A stretch of DNA of 64,000 bases, taken from Acanthosepion pharaonis (Eukaryota; Mollusca; Cephalopoda; Sepiida; Sepiidae). A program made the translations under genes and the position numbers. The notes under the pieces are model-generated. The model had not been told where the DNA came from. It saw only the letters and a program-made list of their open reading frames with translations, and did not search any database. The DNA lies in the NCBI GenBank assembly GCA_903632075.3, contig CAHIKZ030000582.1, forward strand, positions 295,001-359,000. Reading direction: 5' to 3'. Every line of letters begins with the position of its first letter. The first letter of the stretch is position 1. Shown here one piece after another: positions 35,896 to 46,003 of the stretch.

Positions 35896-36548
35896 TGTTT
35901 CCCATTTCATTGAAACAGACTTTAAACATAAAAGTGTTTTATCACCTTGTCTATCTTCTTTTTTCTTGCTGAAACCAAATAGCGTTTCTGATATGTATTG
36001 TTCGTCTTTTAACACAATCGAATTGAAATAGGCCATTATTTATAAAGGATTGTCTAAAAAAGCTAAATATAAAAAAAAGGGAAGAATGAACCTGATAATA
36101 TAAGGACACAGACTACACCAGGAATGGCGCTTATTTTCGCAATTTAAGTGTTTGTAGGTTTCAACATGTACATAGCTTATCTTTACCTCATTTCCTGGGT
36201 ATAGAAGAGCTGTGTATATCATACCAGGCGCACATTGAATCCCAGTTCATGTGCGCGCGACTAATGGGGAAGCATTACAACCTGGTGCTGGGATTTTTTA
36301 AAGTTAAATGATGAAGCAGACAAGGCAACATGCGGTTCCTTTCTAGATACTATGAGTTACTTTTAATCGGAGGTCGTCTGATCGGACAGGTTTACCCGAA
36401 TGGTACGTATTTTTAACTGGATTAAACATACAAAGATTTTATGAAAACATGCCATCATATCATGCCTATTTGCTTGGTACACCATCATGATGTGGCTGAC
36501 AGGATGGGTATATTGGAATTCGTCTACTCCCCTATAGATATATCTTTA

Positions 36549-36550
36549 CA

Positions 36551-36589
<39 letters not shown>

Positions 36590-36640
36590 GTATATCTATC
36601 TATCTATCTATCTATCTATCTCTCTCTCTATATATATAGT
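36549..36640. repeat. (ATCT)n microsatellite
   Basis: Some 18 ATCT units with a GTAT interruption, then CTCTCT and TATATA. Confidence 0.97.
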
Positions 36641-36659
36641 TTTATGTTATGCTATAATT

Positions 36660-36768
36660 TCTGTTAAAATGCTCAATATCAGGGATAGAGCGTATGTAAA
36701 TATAAAAGTGAACATAGAAGTCAACACTTAGAGGCGACGGTCTGTTTGATGCTAAACGTTTATCTTGG
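36660..36768 (+). repeat. Foldback repeat family, single arm (copy 3)
   Basis: GCTCAATATCAGGGATAGAG, TATAAAAGTGAACATAGAAG, CAACACTTAGAGGCGACGG and CTGTTTGATGCTAAACG. It is directly followed by the duplicated block starting at 36770. Confidence 0.8.
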
Positions 36769-36769
36769 G

Positions 36770-37235
36770 ATTTAAGGCAAATCGCTCGAAAATGAATTTA
36801 GAAACGCAGCAAGTTCAGGCCAAAGAACAACGCTATAAATAACTGGACAAGTCAAAGGCTCTCATAGAAATGAAAATGCGCAGAAATGGAGGCCGACAGG
36901 GTACATGCTCAGAATGAATTATAATTAGAAACAAAGTTTGTGAAATGGTTGCAGATAGGAGACGCTGAGATGAGATTTAGGTCTTTGCTGTTTTGAAGAG
37001 CTACTGATTAACAGTCATGACAAGTGTATTTTTGAATGATAACGTCCTTAAAGCAAGCAGTGCTTGTCACTGCAGTGCTCGGCGTCAAGATCTTTTATGG
37101 CAATAAATAAATTCAAATACTCGCTTATCTAGCCTCTGCTCTGATTTTCGTATATTACATCCACTCCCAGTGGCCTTGACATTTGAGATTATTATCGTTT
37201 CAATAATTCAGATCTTTCAAAGAAATGTATTTTTC

Positions 37236-37279
<44 letters not shown>

Positions 37280-37415
37280 GAAATATAGTCTTAAGATGTG
37301 CTGTATTTATGGGATAAAGTGCTCAATATCGGAGATAGAGCGTGTGTAAATATAAAAGTGGACATTGAAGTCAACACCCAGAGGCGACGGTCTGTTTCAT
37401 GCTAAACGTTTATCA
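36770..37415 (+). repeat. Segmental duplication, copy 1 (includes foldback copy 4)
   Basis: About 470 bp (GGCAAATCGCTCGAAAATGA ... TTCAGATCTTTCAAAGAAAT) then (TA)n (37241-37276) and a foldback arm (37278-37415). The same succession occurs at 43399-44070 in direct orientation with few differences; copy 2 lacks about 15 bp near 37125-37140. No coding frame. Confidence 0.93.
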
Positions 37416-37456
37416 TATAAATATCATTTCAGGGTGTTAACTGCAATGTCTACTTT

Positions 37457-37458
<2 letters not shown>

Positions 37459-37529
<71 letters not shown>
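37459..37529. repeat. (ATCT)n(TA)n microsatellite
   Basis: About nine ATCT units then about 17 TA units. Confidence 0.97.
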
Positions 37530-37530
<1 letters not shown>

Positions 37531-37638
37531 GTGTCCCAATAACTTGAACCGATTTTAATGTGAATTAAGTTTAAGCGTCTAATAATGGTTTTCTTTTTCT
37601 TTCAGATTTAACAATTTAAGACCTTGACAATTTCAACC

Positions 37639-37740
37639 ATGGAAAGATTAACAATCAAACAACGTGTTAAAGTTATCGAAGCCTATTAGGAAAATGGACG
37701 TTCAAATTTATAAATATACGGCCCAATGCTTCCGCTAGCA
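37639..37740 (+). pseudogene. Mariner/Tc3-like transposase start, detached
   Basis: MERLTIKQRVKVIEAY, a stop, then ENGRSN: the N-terminal helix-turn-helix start of a mariner/Tc3-like transposase family common in invertebrates. The rest of the same protein lies downstream on the opposite strand, so the gene is split by an inversion. An A run (37741-37756) marks the breakpoint. Confidence 0.65.
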
Positions 37741-37741
37741 A

Positions 37742-38258
37742 AAAAAAAAAAAAAAATGCGCACTAAACAGTGACAGTGGCTTTTCAACAAACTTTCTTGG
37801 ATTTTCATCAGCAAAAATGCGACAATTCTGATTATTAATGAATCCACCAAAATGAAAATTGGCATTTATCAATAAAGAGGATATTTTGCTAAAAATGTTA
37901 TCGGCTTGTGTTTCGTGCACCCAATTGACGAATGTACGGCGTTCCAAATGGTCCATTGATTTCAGTTCTTGTGTCAATTGAATTTTGTAAGCATGTAGAG
38001 ACAAATCTTTCATCAAAATTGGATGTAAAGCTGTGGGGAGTTTCACTTCCTTTGCGAGATGACGAATACAGGTGTCTGGATTTTCGAACACATTCTCGTG
38101 CACTGGTGTAATGTTTTCAGCTGAACGGCTTAAACTAGCACGCAATGGTGTTTTCACATCTGCCACCGACCAAGTTTGAATTTACGAACAACTTTTCCAA
38201 TTGCAATCTCGGTTGGTCGATCATGTTGACCAACAAAATAAAACCGAAGTGTCTCTCT
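37742..38258 (-). pseudogene. Mariner/Tc3-like transposase, main part in inverted orientation
   Basis: On the minus strand it begins [18 protein letters not shown] at about 38240, passes through [15 protein letters not shown] residues and RSAENITPVHENVFENPD, then IQLTQELKSMDHLERRTFVN and FHFGGFINNQNCRIFADENP. The first part would directly follow the plus-strand start at 37639. In the family a DEAHFH block carries a catalytic Asp; here it reads NANFHFG, so the acid is lost. The end is cut at the A run. Confidence 0.75.
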
Positions 38259-38261
38259 CCA

Positions 38262-38401
38262 TACATCTATATTTATATATCTCTATATCTATGTATATAT
38301 CTATATCTCTCTGTATATATATATATATATATTTATTTATATATATATTTATTTATTCATATATATTTATATATATATATATATATTTATTTATATATAT
38401 A

Positions 38402-38459
<58 letters not shown>

Positions 38460-38499
38460 CATATCTATCTCTGTATATATATATCTATGACTCTAAGCA

Positions 38500-38546
<47 letters not shown>

Positions 38547-38595
38547 CTCTATCTATCTATCTATCTGTCTATCTATATTCATATATCTATCTCTA
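38262..38595. repeat. Complex TA/ATCT/TATTTAT microsatellite
   Basis: Mixed ATCT, TA and TTTAT units over about 330 bp. Leu/Ile/Tyr/Ser frames across it are artefacts. Confidence 0.97.
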
Positions 38596-38654
38596 AGTCA
38601 TTCTCAGTAATAGTAATTTCCTTATGTAAAAATATGAATAGCGGCATATACCAA

Positions 38655-38752
38655 CGTGGACACTTCGACGTGGTGCAATTGTTATCATGCGTGAGTTCGA
38701 TCCTCACTGGGTGCCCCATACGTTCAGCCTTGTTCCACATGCTACTCTATGA
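38655..38752 (+). mobile_element. tRNA-derived SINE, internally deleted (copy 2)
   Basis: GACACTTCGACGTGGTGCAAT then, after a deletion, GTGAGTTCGATCCTCACTGG and GTGCCCCATACGTTCAGCC. Same family as 16128-16264 and 53296-53432, lacking about 30 bp between A and B boxes. Confidence 0.8.
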
Positions 38753-38769
38753 AAAATTACTACATACCA

Positions 38770-41320
38770 ATTCAACAAACTTCAAATCTAATTAAATAAG
38801 ATGAATCTTATATTTAGAAATTAAACTTTTGAAGAAGTTTTTTGACATATTGATTTATAGAATTTATGTCTAGAAAGTGACAGATATAACCAAAGAGTAA
38901 GCCGTTCTTTGCATATTACTAACTGAATAAATGGACCCCGTTGACCTTAATGCTAAAACCCTTTTTCAGGGTTATAATTTTCCAAACAGTTTTAATGAGT
39001 ACTTATAAAAAAAAAACAGTAAATATTTGAGGGGCATTATTATACTTTTTATAGCAATAATTCTTTATCCATTTTATTTTAAAATAATAAGGTTAGATAC
39101 TAGATAAATTTGTGCAAAATTATGCACACGTAATTTTATGCGATAGTATATTTACATAAACATGAGAAGAGAAAGATTTCTCGTATTTGTCCCGAAGGAA
39201 AAAGAATTTGAAATTTGTTTCCAATGAGTCTTATCGCCCATTGGGTGTTCTGTATTTCGAATGACTGGGCGTGTGGGAAGAAAAGTGCGCTTCTTGCTGA
39301 GTATTTGCCTTCCCAGGTGACTATGTATAAACAAAGTTTCTCTCAACAACGAAAAGGGAACTCCAGATAACTTGTGGGGTAATGTTGGAAAATTATGCTG
39401 ATCGCAGCACTTTCTGTATTCGCGTGATTGCTTTTGGAAACTTTCTTCTTCCGTGTAACATTGCCTCCCCATATCTACACAGTTACTATTTTAACAAGAA
39501 AAATAGGCAACTTCATCAATTCAGAATTCCATGAAATGTTTCACGATGATAACAATATGCGTTTATATATCCAGGCATATGTTAACTTTAATTCACTTGG
39601 AGAAGGAAACTGAAAACAGAAGAAAAAGAAAACCAAAAAATAAAGCAAGATATTTAGAACTTGTCGTGATAATTTTTCCACATCGACAATTTTATTTTAT
39701 GCTTACATGAATGTGGGTAATTCTTATTTTGGGCGACAAAATACTTGCTCACAATGTTAATTAACCATTGTTATTTAACAACAGACTGCATTAAAATCTA
39801 CAGGTAATAGGAACTTATTTTTTCAGAGATGTAAAATGTATTAAATAATTTATTTACATTGTTGTCCTCATCTTTGCTTTTTTTATCACAATGTTTCGGT
39901 TATTGTTCTCTCCGGACATCATCAGGAGTATGTTGATCTGGGTAACAAAAAGGGAATACCGATCTGAATCCTTTGTTTAATATACGGGGCTAGACTATTC
40001 TCATTCCCCTTCTCATATCTAGGGATATCTCGTCTAGTTATTATTTTTATTTAGTACCGTTCAGTAAACAATGATAAATTTTACACCAGAGACTCAGACA
40101 AAAGATATTGTTTATGGTTATGGTGTAGAACCATAGAAAGATAAGACGGATTTGGATATAAGGTTAAATAGCAGATTCTCGGAAACGTAGTAGAAAGGTA
40201 AATGTCGACTGGAGAGTACTTTCTCTCACTGGTGTCCTGGCTCACTCATTCACTCACTCGGTGTCTACTACTCGGTGACCCTCACGTGGTGACTCTCTTT
40301 ACTCGGGGTTGGTAGCCATATTATATAAGTGTGGAAGAGTCCATTTGTAGGTAGGTCCCCACAATATTTATACATTAACATTTAGCACTTTCTTGTGTTG
40401 TTTAGTTTGATATTTTACTCCAAATAATTATTAAAGTTAAATCTTATAAAGAATCGAAGGAAATTCAGAGACGGATATGTAATGTGGTTGGCCCTGAACT
40501 GGCATCTCGTCTACAGTCGCTCTCTCACAGACGTACCGTCGCCTCACTCTGTCTTTTCTACAAAAACTTTCACGGTAACTGATCCAATGAGCTATTTTCG
40601 CTAGTTCCCAAACTGCATGAATTAAATCGTACCACTAGGTTGGTATCTTAGTCCTACCATTTCACTGTCAAAACGTTTAAATGTAGCCGTCACTTCTGCT
40701 CCAATAGCTTCATGTCTCGAACTTTCCGTCTGTGGAACTCCTTGCTTATCACTTGCTTCCCTGATAGCTATAATCTCCAACTATTCAAATGAATGTCAAT
40801 TGACATTGCCAGATACCTTGAACTATTCCCTGTCCTTCTCTTCATTCTTTCCTTTACTCTTGCTCCCACTTTCTGTAACCCTTTACATGCTAATGGCACC
40901 CGCCTTGCTTGGGGTGAAAGGTTAAAAAAAATGAGATCTATCAAAAGGTACCACGTCATTTAATTTCTATTGTTTACAGTATATTGCACTTCGAAAATCA
41001 AGTCATTAAAATACGAGGCTAAGTATACAAATTATCTGCACTTTCGTCATAAAATGTCTTTAGGTTTGTCACACTGCATGCGTGCTTATAGTTAGTACAA
41101 TTGTGGTCGGACCGTAATAGTAGTTTGAACAATCGAATCAGTTTGCATGCAGCTGTTACAGTGTAAACATAACGACTCAAAAGCGAACGGACATAAAGAA
41201 CATTTAAGCAGTTTTAGTTTCTACACAATATGTCCAGAAGAGTAAATACTTATATAAACACAAGAAATCTTGAAAAATGAAAATTGTTTAAAAGAGTTAT
41301 TGCTACCCGAATACAATTAT
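38770..41320. other. No gene recognised; tail motif near 39880-39925
   Basis: AT-rich sequence. The minus strand at 39880-39925 has CTGATGATGTCCGGAG and CCGAAACATTGTGATA, a retroelement tail motif. Frames at 39152-39472 and 40768-40959 have no recognisable domain. Confidence 0.4.
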
Positions 41321-41428
41321 ATATATATATAAAATATATTAAAAAGAAGAAAAGAGAGGTGCCGCAAACGTTTTTGGTTGTAATGTGGATTTTTTTAGAA
41401 AAAAATATTATGCTTTATTTTCCATAAT

Positions 41429-41471
41429 TTTACTACACGTGTTTCTGGTCTCGCGACCGTCTTCAGGTAAA
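41429..41471 (-). ncRNA. Hammerhead ribozyme-like motif, 43 nt (copy 1)
   Basis: Minus strand, 5' to 3': TTTAC (41471-41467), CTGAAGA core (41466-41460), stem II GGTC/GACC with a GCGA loop, GAA, stem III ACA/TGT with a CG loop, A as the cleavage-site base, and GTAAA (41433-41429), which pairs with the leading TTTAC. All invariant core bases are present. Stem II is closed by a C/A mismatch, so activity is uncertain. The homologous copy at 62421-62463 keeps stem I by a compensatory change. Confidence 0.7.
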
Positions 41472-41567
41472 TGGAGGAGATTTCCACATATTATTAAAAA
41501 TAATTAATTTTTTCCTTATGTTTTTCAATGTTAAGTATTCTCGATATGAGATATTCTTTGTTTTTGT

Positions 41568-41621
41568 GTTAGTAATCCGAACGTCTTTCTTGAATTCAAG
41601 AAAGACATTCGGATTACTAAC
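41568..41621. repeat. 54-nt near-perfect palindrome
   Basis: 27-bp arms (GTTAGTAATCCGAA... and its complement) with one mismatch, centred on GAATTC. Confidence 0.93.
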
Positions 41622-41752
41622 ATATAGAACTGGGGAGAAGTAAAAATTCAAAGGCAAATGTCTACACATAATAATTCTTGTCAGTTCCATCAGAGTTTAA
41701 ATAAGCTTAAATCTACTGGGGCAACGGCATTTTCAAATTAGTTCGTTCCTTT

Positions 41753-41757
<5 letters not shown>

Positions 41758-41787
<30 letters not shown>
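41758..41787. repeat. (TA)n microsatellite
   Basis: TA run of about 15 units that replaces the tRNA head of the adjoining SINE. Confidence 0.95.
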
Positions 41788-41791
<4 letters not shown>

Positions 41792-42040
41792 CGAATTCCA
41801 GTCGAATCCATTATATTCACTTACGTGCTAATACCCTTGGGAAAGGTATGAATCCCCTCCAGTTATGGGTAAAATAGCAGGACAGACTGGGTTCTATAGC
41901 CTTGGATGGCAACTGGTCTAGGAGAAACAACTCTGTATTCAAAAACCTGCGAAGGGTCGTTTGGGAAATAAAATATTTAACAGTTCTCTGTATTTGTCCT
42001 TTCAAAAAAGTGTGGATGGTGCACGAGTTGATAAGCAAAC
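41787..42040 (+). mobile_element. tRNA-SINE, head replaced by (TA)n
   Basis: Starts within the B box (AGTTCGAATTCCAGTCGAAT) and continues with CCCTTGGGAAAGGTATGAAT, CTGGGTTCTATAGCCTTGG, CTAGGAGAAACAACTCTG and CAAAAAAGTGTGGATGG, collinear with the complement of 31145-31567. AAATAAAATATTTAACA appears at 41968 and again at 42124, a possible duplication flanking an internal insertion. Confidence 0.8.
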
Positions 42041-42139
42041 AAAACCCGCACGGTTGGGGTGGGGGTGGGGTTCTGTAGATCATCCAGACAATGTCTAAAA
42101 TGCCAAGAAAACCAAACAACATAAAATAAAATATTTAAC

Positions 42140-43398
42140 ACCTGGAAAGCTTGCCAGTATAGCAAAAAGCGTTCAATAAAGTGAAACTAGTTCCACGTTA
42201 CAGGTGCTGAATGAAGCCTTAAGCCCAAATAGTGCTCAACAGTACAGAATAACCAAATCCTCATTTTTTTTTTAAATTAATATTCAAAACCTCTGCCATT
42301 TCTTGAGGCATGGAACACATTTATGCGAGAAGCCTTTTTTGTGGGCAGATTCTATTCAGTGCTGTTCATTTAAACCTTGGATTCATATATCGTCTAAGCA
42401 ACGATAAACACGTGCATATAAGACGCTAGAAGAGAAAATCGCACCGCATCTCATGACGTCACACATAACCCCACGAGAGTGAATTGGAGAAGTATGAAGT
42501 ATGGAAAGCCGTTGGTATAAACCAATGGCTTCTGTTACCAATTATAGACATTTAAGAATATTTGTAGAGATGCCATTATTGATTTTGTTTAGGTTGGGTT
42601 TCAACTCTTTGATGTATGATGCTTCAAGGATTTTTAGTTTTTATCTATTGTTTTCATGTCGAAGTATAATTGTGTTTTCGACAAGTATTTTACGGCATGG
42701 TGTGTGCGGGCAGGTATGTTGTTTTAAATGCCTAAAAATGTTAGAGTTTTCATTCAAATGCGCGTGTGTGTGCGTGTGTGAGGGAAAGAGAACCTCTTTG
42801 TGTGTGTGTGTTTCAATTTAATCAACATTATATACACACGTAATAGTGTTCTGATCATGTTTACACATTGACCAATACATAAGCTGCTTCCAGTATAAGT
42901 GCTGAATCAATTTATAATGACAGACTCTATCCTAATTTAACGTTAGCTCAGGTCTTTCCGTTAACATGCATTCGTTTGTTCCGAGGTTGAATACCATAAT
43001 GCAATAAGTTATGTCTCTTACATCCGAATGGATCAAACTTCGTCCCATTATATCCTGTAAGATATTCAATAGAGGTCAAATCTCTCATTGTTACAGGTCA
43101 GAAATGTTGCCAAGCATATTTCAGTTCATATATTTTTGAAATGTGCAATAAACAATATTAATATTAGGCTGTAGTTCATTTGTTGTTTGGCCTTTTAAGT
43201 CGTAATGTGGTTGTAGGTAGTGTATATGAATTAGAGCTCGTGTTTCCATTTAGAACTGAGCCTTGGCGTTTATTAACTTTTCTTTGGCTGGAGTCCTTTT
43301 CTCTACACGCAAATTTTACATCGTTTAGAGGTGTTGTTGTAAGTTGTTACTGTATAATATATGTGGGTTTATTTGGATGTACGAATGCAGAAAATGTG
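42140..43398. other. No gene recognised
   Basis: AT-rich with a short TG-rich patch at 42765-42812. The frames present have no recognisable domain. Confidence 0.4.
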
Positions 43399-43859
43399 AT
43401 TTAAGGGAAATCGCTCGAAAATGAATTTAGAAACGCAGAAAGTTCAGGCCAAAGAACAACGCTATAAATAACTGGACAAGTCAAAGGCTCTCATAGAAAT
43501 GAAAATGCACAGAAATGGAAGCCGACAGGGTACATGCTCAGAATGAATTATAATTAGAAACAAAGTTGGTGAAATGGTTGCAGATAGGAGACGCTGAGAT
43601 GAGATTTAGGCGTTTGCTGTTATCAAAAGCTACAGATTAACAGTCATGACAAGTGTATTTTTGAATGATAACGTCCTTAAAGCAAGCAGTGCTTGTCATT
43701 GCAGTGCTCGGCGTCAAGATCATTTATGGCAATAAATAAATTCAAATACTCGCTGATTTTCGCATATTACATGCACTCCCAGTGGCCTTGACATTTAAAA
43801 TCATTATCGTTTCAATAATTCAGATCTTTCAAAGACATGTATCTTTCGAATTATATACG

Positions 43860-43949
<90 letters not shown>

Positions 43950-44070
43950 TAGTCTTAAGATGTGCTATATTTATGGGATAAAGTGCTGAATATCGGAGAT
44001 AGAGCGTGTGTAAATATAAAAGTGAACATAGAAGTCAACACTTAGTTGCGACAGTCTGTTTCATGCGAGA
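43399..44070 (+). repeat. Segmental duplication, copy 2
   Basis: Direct repeat of 36770-37415. Here the microsatellite is (CA)n(TA)n (43864-43945) rather than (TA)n, and the foldback repeat that follows has both arms. Confidence 0.93.
43864..43945. repeat. (CA)n(TA)n microsatellite
   Basis: About 16 CA units then about 25 TA units. Confidence 0.98.
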
Positions 44071-44181
44071 TGCAATCTTCAGGCCACGAGTGGTGTTATT
44101 TTATAATAACAGCATCCTTGGCCTGACGATTGTATCTAGTATGAAACAGACTGTCGCCTCTAAGTGTTGACTTCTATGTTC

Positions 44182-44188
<7 letters not shown>
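43946..44188. repeat. Foldback repeat family, both arms with spacer (copy 5)
   Basis: Left arm about 44017-44085 and right arm about 44120-44188 are inverted copies with a 34-bp AT-rich spacer. Outward-reading strands of both arms carry a hammerhead-like core: on the right arm (plus) CTGACGA at 44122-44128, a hairpin-like 13-mer, GAA, ACA-GAC-TGT, C, then GCC, which can pair with GGC just before the core; on the left arm (minus) CTGAAGA, the 13-mer, GAA, ACA-GAC-TGT, C. Right of it begins (TA)n. Confidence 0.8.

Positions 44189-44233
<45 letters not shown>
44187..44233. repeat. (TA)n microsatellite
   Basis: TA run of about 23 units between a foldback repeat and a SINE. Confidence 0.97.
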
Positions 44234-44234
<1 letters not shown>

Positions 44235-44235
<1 letters not shown>

Positions 44236-44480
44236 CGACTCTCCTGTCGGGATTCGACGTATGAGGGTCAAACAAATCAGTTTCAGGAGCCCGACACCGG
44301 CACATGAGATTTGATTATAGTGGTGAAGGCCTCGTGAAGGACTATCCACACTTTTTGAAGGGACGAATACAGAGACCTGGTGCACCGAATGCCACAAGGT
44401 TCTAAACGACTCTCCGCAGGTTTTGAATTCAGAGTTGTCCTTCTCCTAGACCATTTGACATCCAAGTCTATAGAACCCAG

Positions 44481-44486
<6 letters not shown>
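44235..44486 (-). mobile_element. tRNA-SINE body and tail, head missing
   Basis: Collinear with 31145-31390 (ATCGACTCTCCTGTCGGGAT ... TAGAACCCAGTCTG). The copy stops at the AGTCTG position where (TA)n starts at 44487. Confidence 0.8.

Positions 44487-44536
<50 letters not shown>
44487..44536. repeat. (TA)n microsatellite
   Basis: TA run of about 25 units replacing the rest of a SINE. Confidence 0.97.
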
Positions 44537-44537
<1 letters not shown>

Positions 44538-46000
44538 CCGTCAGGTCCTTGGGGAGTAGATGTAGTGTCCGCCAAATCATTGAAGACCCATAATATCTAT
44601 GAATGTTGTGATGCACTTGAAATCACTTGCTTACAAGAATCTCTAAAAATTTGGGTGGCGTAAGAGTTGCCGGGAGAAAAATAAATAAACCGCATATCCA
44701 TATGCGCTTGTCTTCTCAAACATACAAAAAAGTAAATTAAATGACAAACGGCAATTGAAAATATGTTATTCAGAACGATGTGAACGGAAAATAGGTCCAG
44801 AAAAAAACACAAATCCAGTTAGAACCTGAAGAGTTTGACGCTCGATATCTGATGGGATAATATGTGGCTTAACTTACTCGGCTTTGCGAAAAACCGCCCG
44901 TTAGGTGATGGCATCTAAGTCTATAAAATCATTTCCTTATCTTTCTGTTTTCCTCCTGTCTCCAGACGTAGTCGAACGTCAATAAAGAATGCTGCCGCCG
45001 GGTCGTGTTCCCTACCTTTATCCTCCGTTTATCCCCCCTCAAACAATCACATACAAGCAAATTCTTACAGCTAGTTTTAATGTATTTTCCTTTGATTCCC
45101 ATTGTGCACGCATGTAATTCCTTTTTATTAGTAATATGCATTAATTGTCGCCTGTTTTAAATTTCATGTTTTGTGTAACTTATTTTACACGGACTCACAT
45201 GACTTCGCCATTGTTGTCTGCGGGACGACTGCTCCAGAAGTCCGTAAGTATTTACTATAAAACGTCCATAAAAATCGTATCAAAACTGTTTATTCCTGTA
45301 AAAAGGTATATTTTTATTAACTTCTTCAGTGAAAAGAGACGTTGATTTCAGAGAAGTAATGTTGCCAGTTGAACAGATTAACGGTAGAAATGGATGAAAA
45401 GCGTCCGATCGGAATGGTAGTTGGCCAATCGGAATGGTGGAGTCTTCTCTCCGGAGAACGCATGACGTCACGTGGCTTTGAAAACCCAGCAGAACTTGAT
45501 ACATGTCTGGGAATTTTTACTGTCCTCCATAGTTCCCATTTGAGCATGCGCATTCCAATTACTTATTTCGATCTCTACGAAATTCTCTTAAATGGGAAGG
45601 GGAAAACTTAAAATATCTAGAGTTTCGTAAATCGACCAAAAAGTTCGAAAGTTTGGGCAGGATGGAATCATGAATCTGCCTCAAAGATGGCGAAAGTTAG
45701 AACAAAATATCATAAAACTGAATTAATTTAGATTATGTACAAATACCTAAAAATTGTTTTCGAAATACGCTTAAAACACTGTTACGAATTTGTTCCAAAA
45801 CAATATATATTACTTCAAATGTTATTTTTAGTGGACGCCCGTATTTGAAATAGACGTTTATTTTGGAAGCAGTGTTTACGTCTACCCGCAAGAAAAGTCA
45901 AGAAAACTAGCCCCCAAGAAAACCCAAGAAAACTTGCCCCCAAGAAAACTAAAAATGTGCTTTCGAACGCTCGACCACAGAGAGTTTTATTTTTATTTTT
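44537..46000. other. No gene; short tandem repeat at 45890-45952
   Basis: AAGAAAACT/CCCCCAAGAAAAC units repeat four to five times at 45890-45952. Other frames carry no recognisable domain. Confidence 0.4.
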
Positions 46001-46003
46001 TAA

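Noticed and set aside
39880..39925. CTGATGA ... CCGAAAC on the minus strand as a hammerhead
   Set aside because: The core words are present, but neither stem II nor stem III pairs and no NUH cleavage site is positioned; kept only as a retroelement tail motif.
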